From Mytilus trossulus (taxonomy: Eukaryota > Mollusca > Bivalvia > Mytilida > Mytilidae): a DNA stretch of 64,000 nt. Location: positions 87,910,059 to 87,974,058 of the forward strand of contig NC_086374.1 in the NCBI RefSeq assembly GCF_036588685.1, given 5' to 3'. The translations under genes and the position numbers were made by a program. Below the pieces are notes generated by a model. The model did not search any database, was not told where the DNA came from, and saw only the letters and a list, made by a program, of their open reading frames with translations. This document shows, piece by piece, positions 23,870 through 36,900 of the stretch. Each line of letters opens with the position of its first letter. The first letter of the stretch is position 1.

Positions 23870-24504
23870 CATAACGTGACGGTACCAAAATTGCACCTAT
23901 TTTGACAGTTTTTTCATCTATGTTTTTCTAAGATAAAGACAAAAATGTCCATTCTGTGGCTATTTTGTAGCCGTATCCTTCTTTATTATAAAGGTATACC
24001 AATTAGATTTTTATTCCATATGGAATCATAGAAAAATTGGTCTAAACTGACCTCCAAACCATTAATGATTCTGAAATGAGGAGTACCCAATTTGCATCCA
24101 TGCTTAAATTCACATCGTCAAAAAGTCTAATAACAGAGCATTTGTTTAATTTCTTCAAATATTTTGAACAATTGGATATTAGTCCATGCTTACTCTTCAT
24201 TTTTTTTAAATGTATACTTGTAACATATTGTATTTGCTCATTTTAAAAAGATGACGTTTGATGACGTTGCATGGCGACGTTTCGGTACATTTTGCTTTTT
24301 CAGTAAACACATCTGTTGATAAATACTGTGAACGTTTTGTGCATATCTAAATAGTTTTACCTATGTTGAAAGATGTGCTTAGTATCTAATCATAAAAATA
24401 CTAATTGTTTAGTCTCTAGGAAATCTTGCAAGATTTCCGCTGTTATTTTTGCTAAATATGTGCAATTTGATTACTCGGTGCAATTTGGGTACCGTTACGT
24501 TATG
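23870..24504. mobile_element. 635-bp non-autonomous terminal-inverted-repeat element
   Basis: Terminal inverted repeats of 27 bases, 23870-23896 and 24478-24504, differ at only two positions (core ACGGTACC and AAATTGCAC). The inside is AT-rich and noncoding. I could not define a clear target-site duplication. A MITE-type DNA transposon is the likeliest reading. Confidence 0.75.
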
Positions 24505-24550
24505 TTTTTTATTACTTAAATGCTAGTTTTTCTGTAAAATTTATTCATAT

Positions 24551-24620
24551 AAAATTGAGAATGGAAATGGGGAATGTGTCAAAGCGCCAACAACCCGACC
24601 AAAGAGCAAACAACAGCTAA
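24551..24620 (-). repeat. Dispersed repeat A, partial
   Basis: Reverse complement of the end of the 5167-5305 element, directly after the inverted-repeat element. Confidence 0.7.
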
Positions 24621-26739
24621 ATAAACTATTTTCTGAAGGAAATTCTTTAATTTGTCCAAATTTAGAAAAAGTTTACCTATTTTTTTGTTAGCTTACAACC
24701 AACAATTCGCCGACATCTGTTCGTATGCAGCTACTTCAGCGTAAAAATCTTGAGATCGCAATACACAAGTGCGAAGGGAAAAATCAAATTGGCGGAAACA
24801 GTCAACAAATGTAAACATCGCTCCGTCTTACAGTCTTATATATCTTATGGTACATTTTATACACGTGCTTACCTGATATTCATGCTTCTTTGTTATATTT
24901 TTTGTACGAAAGAGGCAATCAGCAAATGTCGGTTTCAAAACACGACCATTTAATTGGCTGTCATATTTTCTCAACACTGACCAAGTGAAATATTTTTTTG
25001 ACGAAAAAATGTTATGGATACTTTAAAAAAATAATAAAATCGTGTACAGAAGAATAAGTTTATGATATAGACATGCATTGGTACAAGAATTGAATTAATA
25101 TCATTTGTCACCAGTCACTCGTTGGATATGACTTTGATTACATTTGAAGACGGGGTTCAATTACATGTAAACCGAAAAACATGATTCTTATTAGCAAATC
25201 ACATTATCTCCTACTGAACTCGAACCCTGAATATCTATATTGCAAGTAACCGCTCAAACCGACATGGCTAAAGAAGTAACTCCATACACCACAGATACTG
25301 GTTTTAAATGGGCACTTAAGTGACAAAATTTAATTACAGATGAGGTAATTGTTTGAATAGAAGTACCATGAGCACAGTAAAAACAGGGGAAAGACAACAA
25401 CAACAACATTTATAACAAATGGCTGTAATTGTAAAGTTTTAATCGTACAAACAAGCAGTAGTTTCAATCAGAGTAAAACGCCATATGTTTTTGCTATATT
25501 CGTTTAAACTTATTTTCATTTTTCAAGGGAAAAAGTTGGGGAACCAAAACTAAATAAAAGAAACCCGCAGAAATTATGTTTATTTTCATGTTATTGTCTA
25601 TCTGATTGACATATATTCTCTCATTTTATTTATATAATTCCAACTATGTAAGCAAAGAAATAGACACAGAATTTTAACTAACAAATCAATCAATGTTTAC
25701 TCCTGTCCAAGTGTATAGCATTTTAAAACTGTACCCATTTTATTGCACCTCACGCGCATTTGGACATTAATGTGATAGTCGAGGAAAAAAAATGAAATTC
25801 AAAACTTATACAAACGTTGAAGGACTGTCAATAAAGGACCAAAAAGGAATTAAACCACAGAAAAGTAACAAGACCTTTATTTAAGGCTGCAATAGTTTAC
25901 CAATGTTCAAATTCTGTAAACTGATTAGAAAGAGACATGTAAAGGTATCGAACAGAAACATTAAGTAGGAATTTAATGAGCTCCGAAATGAGCGAGACGG
26001 GTTTGACGACAGGTTAAGGGTCCGAATGCGAATGTCACAATCGGGTGAAATTGCAGATCATTTATCAAAAGATCTAAGATGAGGAGTTTTCGTAAATAGT
26101 GTTAAAAATGAAAACAACAAAATATAATTTTCATGCAATCAGACAAGTCTCCAACCAAGCCACAAGGTATAAAGGTCAACAATAATAACAATTATAGGTC
26201 TTTAACACGTAGTCTTAGCTCACACCGAACAACAAGCTATACGGGGTTCAAAAAACGACAAATGTAAAATAATTCAAACAGGAAAAACAATGCCTAATCT
26301 ATTTTGTTTAAACTTTATCTTTCCGGAAGACACCACAAAAGTAATAATTCCTTTTAATTTTCAATTTTGTTTTATGTATTCCGAACTTACTAGCTAGGTC
26401 TAGTCGTTAATTATCTTACCTGTCTAAACTTATCTGTTACCTAAATATGTTTCATATATTATAAACTTGTTTATCCTGTTGTTATCTGCTTAGGCAGGTT
26501 TTTATTATGTGTTTTAGCGTTTTTGTTGTTTTTGTTTTTTTTCTTATCCCAAAATTGTGAAATAGAAATGGAAATAAATTTGAGTTTCAGTTTATGTGTT
26601 CTTTGCGGATTTCGATAGCAATGGTTTTTCTTTTAATTTGGATAAATACAAAGTTTTGGAGTTTATATACCTCGTTCTTATTCCCAAATATTTTTAAGTA
26701 GGTCTTTGTACACATATAGAATAATTTGTATTGGTACCG
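24621..26739. other. Intergenic, no gene seen
   Basis: AT-rich; holds a decayed tRNA-like repeat near 25175-25280 and a copy of repeat B at about 26095-26290. No coding region is supportable. Confidence 0.4.
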
Positions 26740-27060
26740 TTAATGGTAATACCACCACTGGGATGATGTCTCTTTTGGTCGAATATTATTTCCAGAGGCT
26801 ATCATAAGGTCACTATGCAGTGCGTCGGTATAGGCATGAAAATCCGGATTTTGTGTTATTTATGTTTGCTGTTACAAAATTTTTGAATTTTTAAATTAAG
26901 GAATATTCTTTTTGTTGATTTTGTGGCTAGGCTCTTCGTCGTTTGATTAAGCTTTTGTTTTACGAATATTTTGGCAATGACATCACTGAAAACACACCTT
27001 TTGTCGAATTGGGCATCTGGTGTAGAAAGATCGGCATCGTTAATAGTATCAAATCCTTTT
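26740..27060 (+). mobile_element. Retrozyme-like repeat, decayed family B
   Basis: Keeps CCACCACTGGGATGATG, the GCTGTTACAAAATTTTTGAAT body block and a hammerhead relic near 26984-27030 (CTGAAAACAC in the core, GGGCATCTGGTG at the cleavage site). Core losses predict no activity. Confidence 0.6.
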
Positions 27061-27911
27061 CTTCAGACTTGGAATATTTAGGATTTTATAATTGTATCTG
27101 CCGTTTTATCTTGTAACAGTAAACCAATATTCATTAACCCGGGCTAAATAAGCTAAATATACGCAAATTTAAAGACAACAAATTATATCTCTGTTTTGAT
27201 TGGCAACAATAGTATGCAACGTATTAGTTTTAATAAGTTAAATAAGAATAACCAAAAATCTTCGATTTGATACAAAAGAAAATATTTTATATTATACGAC
27301 GGTCTCAATTTAATCTCCTATCCTAGACTCTAATTAATTGTTGAAAATGTAAACAACAAAACATCTCTGTATTGATAACAAGTAGATAAAAATAAACAGC
27401 AGCAATAACTCTTTCCTTTTGTGACTGTCAATACACTTGCATTTCTGTAAGACAACTATATATTAACTACAATATCAAATACAATTTTGAAACTTTAATA
27501 TCTTCTCCGTGACTAAGGGTATGCTGATAATCAAAAATACAATGTGTCTTTATAATTATGATATTCAAACATGAAGTCTATTTTCAATATGTCTTCAAGT
27601 CGATCAGAACTTTTCAGTCTTTCGATAAACCTTTTGTTTTATATCATTGTTCGTTTTCTGTCCTTAAATGATTTTGTTTTAATATCGAGCTTCTGAAAAC
27701 CCACATTTTTGCTTATAATGTTTCGTATGACACCTTGTCCATGTGCATAAGAGAAGGCGATTCTTGACAATGGTCCACATGCATAAGAGACGGTGATTCT
27801 TGACAATGGTTCATCAGTTAAAGTATACAATGTTACATGGTAATTTCAAATGGTTTAAACAAAACCTTCTTACATAATAAATCAAATGTTTGACACTTCC
27901 CGTTTCTCGTA
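27061..27911. other. 3' flank of the HEPN-STAND-ankyrin gene
   Basis: No gene seen. A 30-base motif with GCATAAGAGA and GATTCTTGACAATGGT is repeated twice at about 27743-27810. I found no canonical AATAAA on the minus strand close to the stop, so the transcript end is not fixed. Confidence 0.35.
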
Positions 27912-30900
27912 CTAATCTTTTCTACTTTCAATTAGTTTCATAATGTGTGTATGACCTAATTTACAGGCCAAATCCAGTGCTGTCTGATTAGCTTTATCTT
28001 TTATATCTACGTCTGCCTTATTATTGAGTAAGAGTTCAACGATGTCATGAAGGCCTTTCTCACAAGCAACGTGTAATGCTGTTTTATTTTTGTTGTTGAT
28101 GTGATCAATTTTTACATTTGTTCTTAACATAGTCTTTACAGTTATAAAACTTCCCGAGAAGACAGCTACATGAAGCGGACTTGCATCATCTGGTCCACAT
28201 ATATTCACATCTGCATTATCATCAACAAGAAGTTGCACGATATCATGATAGTTATGTTTCCAAGATTGACTCTGTTCACATGCTATATACAATGGAGTTT
28301 TCTTCTCCCCGTCGGCTTGGTTAATTTCACAGTTAGACCTCACTAATAATTTTGCATTATTCAAACGTCCTGAATAACTTGCTACATGAAGAGGACTTTG
28401 TCCATCATTGTTGACAACATTTATATCAGCCTCGTTGTCAATCAGTAGTTGTACCACGTCCTCATTCTCAACTGAACAAGCATACAATAATGGAGTATTA
28501 TTGTATTTGTCCCGCTGATTAACTGGACATTTATTTTCTAGTAACAGTTTAACTATATTGAAGAACCGAGAATTTACAATTGTATGTTGAAATGTTTCCG
28601 GATATTCATTTTTACATGCCACATGCAGTACGGTCTGATCTGTGTCATCAACTGAGTTCAAATCAGCATTATTATCCATCAAAATTTGAACAATATTATC
28701 ATGTCCTTTAACACAAGCCATGTGAAGCGGCGTTCTATTTCTATTGTTTGTCATATTAATATCACAGTTAGTCTGCAACAATATTTTAACATTTTCTGAA
28801 AGTCCACAATAACAGGCGACATGAAGCGGACCTTCTCCGTCATCACTTCGAATCTGAAGATCTGCCTGATTATCAATCAACAGCTGAACAAGTTTATCGT
28901 TTCTTATGCCTGATGCATAAAACAACGGCGTTTTATTTTCGTTATCTTCTTGATTAATACTGCAATTACAATCGAGTAAGATTTTAACTATGCGCAAATA
29001 ACTGTCGTCGCTCAAACTTTCAAAACGAATTTGTTTACATGCAGTAGTGATTATGACGTCCCCAGTAATACTGCATAAATTAACATCAGAATTGTTACTT
29101 ATTAACAGATTTACTATGTCATAATTTCCTCTTTCACATGCAATAAATAAAGGGGTTTGTCCTTTATTGTTAACATCATCAATATTAGCACTATTTTCAA
29201 TTATTATCTTTGCAATGTTAGTTTGGCCATTCGAACTGGCAACAAATAAAGGACTTTCTTTATCGTTGTTCGATATATTGACATCAGCTCTATTGTCAAT
29301 TAAAATCTGAACTATGTCATGTTTGCCATTTTCGCAAGCAATCATCAATGGGGTTCTATTTTTATTGTCGGTTGTGTTCAAAGCACTGTTTTTATTAATT
29401 AATATTTTCACAATATTGTAGGCGTCAGCATTACTATTACATGCTGCATGGAGCGGTGTTTGTCCATCATTATTACATATGTTGATGTCGGCATCATTAT
29501 CGATTAAAAGACAAATGTCATCAAATTTTCCTTGCTTGCAGTAAACAAACAACGGAGTTTTATTGCCAATATCAGTTTTATTAGTATTGCAATTGTTCCT
29601 TATTAAGGTTTCAACTATATAAACATTTGAAGCTAGATGGAGAGGTGTTTGTCCTTCATTGTCAATAAAATTCACGTCAGCACCATGAGTAATGAGCAAC
29701 TGCACGATATTTCCGTTTCCTTGCTTACAGGCAATATGCAAAGGTGTCTCGTTGTGGTTGTTGCCAAGATTAATATCGACTTTATTATCAATCAATAACT
29801 TTATTATATCAATATGAGCTGCCTCACAGGCAACCAATAGTGGGGTCTTGTTATCGTTGTCAGTGTAATTAATATCAGCATTTTTACTTATTAATAACTG
29901 GACAATATCAATATGTCCATGCTTAGAAGCAAGGTATAATGGCGTGCAATTGTTACTGTCAGTTAAATTGATAGAACAACTCCTTACTAAAGTTTTGACT
30001 ATATTTGTATATCCAAACTCACATGCAATATGGATAGGAGACTGGCTGGTGCAATTGCTGATATTAACATCTGCGTTGTTATTATCTAATGTCAAAACAA
30101 TCTCTTCATCACCGATTTCACTGGCAATAAAAAGTGCACTTTTATTGTTATTGTCAACTGCATTGATATCACAGTTATTATTTAACAATAATGTAATTAT
30201 ATCATAGCGCCGGTGTATGCAAGCAACATGAAGAGGGGTTTGACCATACTTATTACGAATATTTAAGCTATATTCTTTTCCAAGAAAATTGTGAATGACC
30301 TCAATACGGCCTTCTTTACTAGCATTAAATATTTTGATATCAGATTCTATATTTTTCGAGTTTTTACTTTCAAATTGATATGTGTCAAGAATATCAATAA
30401 TGTCTGCATAGCCATATATCCTAGCAACATCAGGTATATACTGATTATTCTGATTACATATCGATACATCTGCATAGTGGTCGAGTAAAATTCTCACTAT
30501 GTCCTTGTTGCCGCATATGCCACCTGATCTTATATCTACGACACTTGCAATAAACAATGGAGTTCTTTTCTTTGAATCTGTTTGATTAATATCAATATTA
30601 CTTTTAAGTAAAATCTTAACTGTATTATAATTCCTCTTTTTACAAGCAATATGCAGAACCGTTTCGCCAAATATATTACGTATGTTTACATCAGCATTAT
30701 TACTTATCAATAATTCAACAACATCATTATGCCCTTCTTTACATGCAGAAAATAAGGGTGTCTCTTTTTTCCTGTCTACTTGGTTAATATTACATCTTTT
30801 CGTAGCGAACAAATAATTAATAGTAGTCATATTTCCAGCTTGACAGGCAACATGCAGAGCGTTTTTGCCAGTTGAATTCGGTAAGTTTACATCTGATTTA

Positions 30901-33900
30901 AAATCAAGTAACACTTTTACAATAGCATTCTGTTCGTTCTCACAGGCTACTAATAACGGTGTTCTTTTGTATCTATCGGTCTGGTTTATATGACACTTGT
31001 AAAATAACAGAAGATGAACAATGTCTATATAACCTTTCCCGCAAGCAGTATGCAAGGAAGTGCGTCCAAATTCATCACGGACATTAGCACAACATTTATT
31101 TTTTAATAAAAGACTCACAATTTCTGTGTGACCTTCTTTACAAGCTACAATTAATGGAGGATCTAGGTCATGTCCACGAATGTTTATATCATAATCACAG
31201 GTCAAAAGGAGTTCAACAATATCTACTCGTCCTTCTTTACATGCCACAAGTAGTGGTGCGTGTCGGTGTCTTAAAAAGATTTTGGTATCCACTAACCATT
31301 CATTATTTCCATTTTGATGATGAATAGTTTCAACATAACCAGCCATGGGTAAATGTTTGGCAGTACTTATTCTACTTTGTGCGTTATGCATGTTTCTTTT
31401 ACTGATTATGAATTTTACTATTTCCTTGTATCCGTTCAATGCACACAGATATAAAGGCCATTGATTTTGTACTATAGCCAGAATGTATTTTTCGCTTTTG
31501 TTTAAAAACTTTATAATTTTTTCGCGAAACAATTTATGTTTCATCTGTTCTGTGTTAAACACATTGACAAACGACTTTCTTTCAATTTCCATACCCATTC
31601 GAACAAAGTATACACATTCTAATTCTGGTGGGATCAGTATAGTAAAATCATCATGTTCTTTGTTTAAGGATGCAAATTGAATTCTGTCTCGAATAAAATT
31701 GCCGTTTGCATGTTGCAAAATAACTTTAGGAATCCTTTTTCCAAAGTACAGAGCTATGATGTCAAATATTTTGTCATGTAAAGTTGTTATCGTATTTGCT
31801 TTCTCTCTGATGAAAATTTCTTTTAGAGTCTGTAGACACGATAAGACATACTGCAGCGTGGGGCGAACAGGTAAATTCAAATAATTAACAATGGCATCAA
31901 ACGCCTCTATACATTGAATGTTGTCGTAAAATAAATCTTTTCGTAGGTTATTATTGAGAATTACAAGCAATGCTAGACCTAAAATACAGCATTTATTATT
32001 GTCATACATCTCGTTGAGCTCTTTTTCAAATTCGTCATACGGATTTTGAAATAGAAGTATTTCTGTTTCCTGTTTTCTGTTTCTATGAATCACACAAAGT
32101 AGTGGAAACATATCTATACCTCTGATCATATCGTCACTAATATTGGTTATCGTTTTTTGGTCAATGTAACAACCTGCAATTTTTCTTTTTTCTAGCACAG
32201 TTGCTTCAAATTCTTCAGACAGTAAGTTGCATTCTACTGTTTGAAACATTTGTGAAAACTTCTTAAAAATTGGTGTATTTGAAATAAGTAACCTGCAAGT
32301 AGCAAGCATGCGAAACGTACTATTTCCAGTCCTAATGCAATTAATCTTAGTTTTTAACCTTTCCAAAGAATTAAATATACCTTTTTCTACAGAATATCTT
32401 CCGAATATATCATCTATGATAAAAATTTGATCATGTGGCGGATTAAAGTACTTAACGATATCGCATGCATCCGTCAAAGGTATAATTTGATAGCCATTAT
32501 TTATCTGTAAAGTTAATGCTATATAATGAGAAATAGCAGACTTTCCCATTCCAGAATTTCCTGTTACGACTACAAATGAGTTGTTCTCTACTTTATTTAA
32601 AACTTTTGTTGCCCCAGTTGTAATACAGAACGTCCTCATTTCTTTTCTCCAAAGTTCAATCTCCTTTGAAAACAAATCTGCAATTTATAAAATACGGTGG
32701 TTATATAAACACATTGAACCTGTGTATATTTCTGCATGTTCTCTTTTTGTCAATTTGTAAAAAAAAATATTATATCGAACTCCAATATAAATTCAAAAAG
32801 AGGAAGTCGATTTAAACTGACAGAATCTAACGTTGAATTTTATCAAATAACGGGTCAAATTTCTGAGTTTGTAAAGGCATCTTTCGAAGAAAATTGTGTC
32901 AATATTTAATTTGCAAGAGAAGAAAAGAATGACCTTGTGTTACTAGCAAAACTGGCATTTCTGAATTAGTTTGTTAATTTGTTCTAGATTTTAGTTAGTA
33001 TGAATCAGAACTTCAAATTTTACTATTTTACATTGGAATACAATGTGTTCTGTAACAAATACACTCAGCTCACTTTAGAAAATTAAATGATATTTAACAT
33101 TTATATGTTAATGCTTTATTTTTTCATAAGGAATCCAGCATTGGACAATGGAAATAGACAGTAAAAATCACAATAATTATACTTGTTTGTGAAATTGTTT
33201 ACTTTTCGTCCTTGATTTCTTTCCTACTGTAATGTCTACATTTCGATATGTTTTCACATTCTGCAATTAATATCTATTTAACTTTTTAAGATACTGAGCT
33301 TAATATCCAAAATAATTCCAACTATATCATTTTTTTTTTTAATTCAACACATTTCTTTTGCAAATAATAATTCTATAGCAAATCCTACCTTTCAAATTAT
33401 TTGGTATCGGATCATTCAGTTTCAATTCTAACATTTCAACTCTCTCAGTAACTTTAACCAATTCTTCCTCCAATTTTATTAACTTGTTTTGAGTTGTTAT
33501 AAAACTGAGATGATCTTCTCTTTGTGAAGTATCAAATACTTTCGCATACAAAGTATCGCATTCTAACTCCATACAAACGCCACCGAGTCTAAGTAGAGCC
33601 TAGAATTGTAATAAGAATTTTGGAATTAAAAACCTCGACGAAAATATACATAGTAATATTTATATTGTGGAAATAAAATTTTAGCGATCCAAGGCTATAA
33701 TCGTCATGAAATAAAGGGCCGTTTTATCGTTTTGGTGCTCAATGCTCTTCAACTTCGTATTTATTTAGCAGTTTTATTTTTTTTATTCGAGCATTACCGA
33801 AAAGTCTTTTGTAGGCGAAACGCGCGTCTGAATCAAATATAAAATGTCAAATCTAAGTATCTATGATGAGTTTATTTAAAACAAAAAAAATCAAAAGTAG

Positions 33901-36900
33901 ACTTTGTAGGATTATAAGCAACTTCATTAATACTTCTCGTGTTAAAAACAGTGAATAATACAATCCCATGGGTTTTCGTTAATATAGGTTTCATAGAAAG
34001 AAAACATATTATTTGAAATGAATAACTGTATCACCTAATGAAGGAGATAGGCACCATCATTCTATCTTTATTTCTCAACAAACCAAATTACAATGGTATA
34101 GAGATACACACAATAATTACATAGTTCATATGTGCAAACATACAAAATTATACGAAAGCAAGAGGAGGTACATATCATATATTACGATATACATATTAAA
34201 CTAAATGATATAAAGTACATGAATTACCCAGGAGAGCCTAAATGAATATTTACAAGTCTTATATATTTGCACAAGTTATTAAGATCAGAAAGATTTTTAC
34301 TATTCATCAGTTCATTAAATTTCAATGCATTTGGTTGATTTCTATATTTTTTTCTCAAAAACTGTTTACGATCATCATTGAATACAGAACACATAAAAAT
34401 ATAATGAAATTCATCTCCGATGTCTCCAGAATTACAAAGTAAGCATTTTCTATTTTCTCTTGCAACGTTTTGCCATCTACCAGTCTCAATAGGAAATCTA
34501 TGACTTCCTGTTCTCAATCTACATAATGTAATAATATTTCTATCATCTTAATTTTTTAAATAATATTCAAATTCATAGTTTTCTTTATACATACGGTAGT
34601 TTATAGCTTTTGGCGATTCTTGCACGTTAGTGTGCCATTTCTGTTTAAATTGATCAACAAAATTTTGTTTAACAATAGTATAAAGCCATGTATCGTTTAC
34701 AAAATATTGGGTATCCCACACAAATGATAAACCAGATTCATCAAGAATGGATTTAACATGTTTCAGCCAAGTAATATCATTTTTATATTTATACAATGAG
34801 TACTTGTTTAGTATTGCAGGAAGTTTTTCTTGTTTTCCAGACAACAATTTAGTCCAGTAGTTAATTATACGGAGTTTTATATCAATTTCCAAAGGATATA
34901 TGCCCAATTCTCCGTATATCATGAAATTAGGTGTAGAATTTTTAACCTTAAGCAAAAGTTTGCAGAATTTCATGTGAACCCTTTCTATAACCGAATCATT
35001 CCAAATACATAAATATCGATAAACATTCCAAAATGTTTTTTTTTCTGTAATTAAGACTCATCGTCATATGTGATAGAAACAGCTGTCTGGTTTTACGTTG
35101 TCGTTTAAACGTTTGTCAAGAATGAATATGATAAAAAAAAAGTATGACTAGAATACCAAACTCAAAGATAAATTCAAAAGGGGGAAGTCCATAAAAACTA
35201 ACAAAATAAAACGAGAGACTTTATCAAACAATGGAACGATGAGAAAACAATCATCTTATGTCTGACTTGATACAGTCATTTTTCGATGTGTTAAATCTGG
35301 TTTTGTAAATTATAAGCCTGGTACCTTTGATACGTATTTACACCACTGGATCGATGCCACCACTGCTGGTGGACGTTTCTCCCACTCGGGTATCACCAGT
35401 CCAGAAGTCAGTACTTAGATGTTGATATCAATTATATGGTCATTTTTATAAATTGACTTTTGAAAAAGTATAAATTATTCGACATACTCAGAATTATCTT
35501 ATCCCAGGCAAAGATAATCTAAGTCGTTTTTGACACAACTTTTTGGAGTATTGAGTCATAATAGTTATCAAAGGTACCAGGATTATAATTTAGTACGCCA
35601 TACGCGCGTTTCGTCTACATAAGACTCATCAGTGACGCTCTTCCACTTTGTACTTGTATGGCTTTCTAACTTTTTTAAATGAGTGTAATTGGTGAGTCTT
35701 ATGTAGACGAAACGCGCGTCTGACGTATTAAATAAAAAGCCTGGTATCTTTGTATAGCTATTAAACCTCCAACAGCCTTACGTTATTTCAAAGATACTGA
35801 CTTTTTTGTTTGATTGATTCAAATATCTCGATGTGTTCTGTTCTAAATGAATATTTAAACTCACCATTTTTATATCATTCCAATGGTACTGAAAATCTAT
35901 GCTACTAATAAACCCATCTTCAGAGTGAGCTATCTTATTTCTGTAAAATTTAATTCTGGACAGATCAGATCCTACAGTAATATTAGTTGATAGCGGAAGT
36001 CTGTCACTTATTTGAATAGGAGTTAGATTCTTTATGAGACAAATCATTAACGTGCTGTCAAAATGTTTCGATGATCCTTCCCCTGAAAGAATAACAAAGT
36101 ATGAAAATTTTAATAGATTACATTCTACCTGTGGGAAATATTCAGGCATGGTAGCATTTTTCGGCACGGCATTATAAGCAACTATACGGGTGAAACATGG
36201 GGAGCATGATCTGTTTACCCTTCCGGTGCACCTGAGGTCAACCCCAGTTTTACTTAGTGTTCGTGTTGCTTAGTTTTTAGTTTTCTATGTTGTGTCTTGT
36301 CTTCTTTAATTTGTCTGTTTGTCTTTCACGTTTTTAGGCATAGCGTTGTCAGTTTTTTTATCTATCAGTTTGACTGTCCCTCTGGTATGTTTCGTCCCTC
36401 ATTTATGGCAAAATCACGACGGAAATCAACTCTATATATGATTTATGGTCAACATCATGAACTGGTGTACCAATACGACGTGTCGTTGTCCAACTCACTA
36501 TTGATTTATTTCCGCGATCTCAGATTTAAGATACCAGTACAGTCTCCTGATCTGTAATCTTACCGGTGTGTTCTATTCACGATTGTGCCATTTTGACTGC
36601 GATTACCCTATCGACGCACCTCGTTTCGCTCTTTTAGATTTGGTTGCTATCCGGAAGTTTTTGTTTTTGAAATACTAAGGCTTTTCAACCTCAGGAATAG
36701 ACTACCTTATAAGCTGTATAAATGTCTTAATACTCTTCGCCTTTTTAACATTCACTTATGAGACTTTTGTAGACGAAACGCGCGTCTGGTGTAAATATAG
36801 AATTTCAATCCTGATATCTATGATGAGTTTATATGTTACCTTGATTTGTTCAATTTTAATCAATTTACGAGATTTGAACATCGGTAAATAACTGTCGTCA

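Noticed and set aside
32673..32675. TTG at the start of the 1587-codon ankyrin frame as an initiation codon
   Set aside because: It lies two bases after a CAG acceptor; the upstream coiled-coil exon joins in phase to give D-LFSKEIELW, so it is an internal codon.
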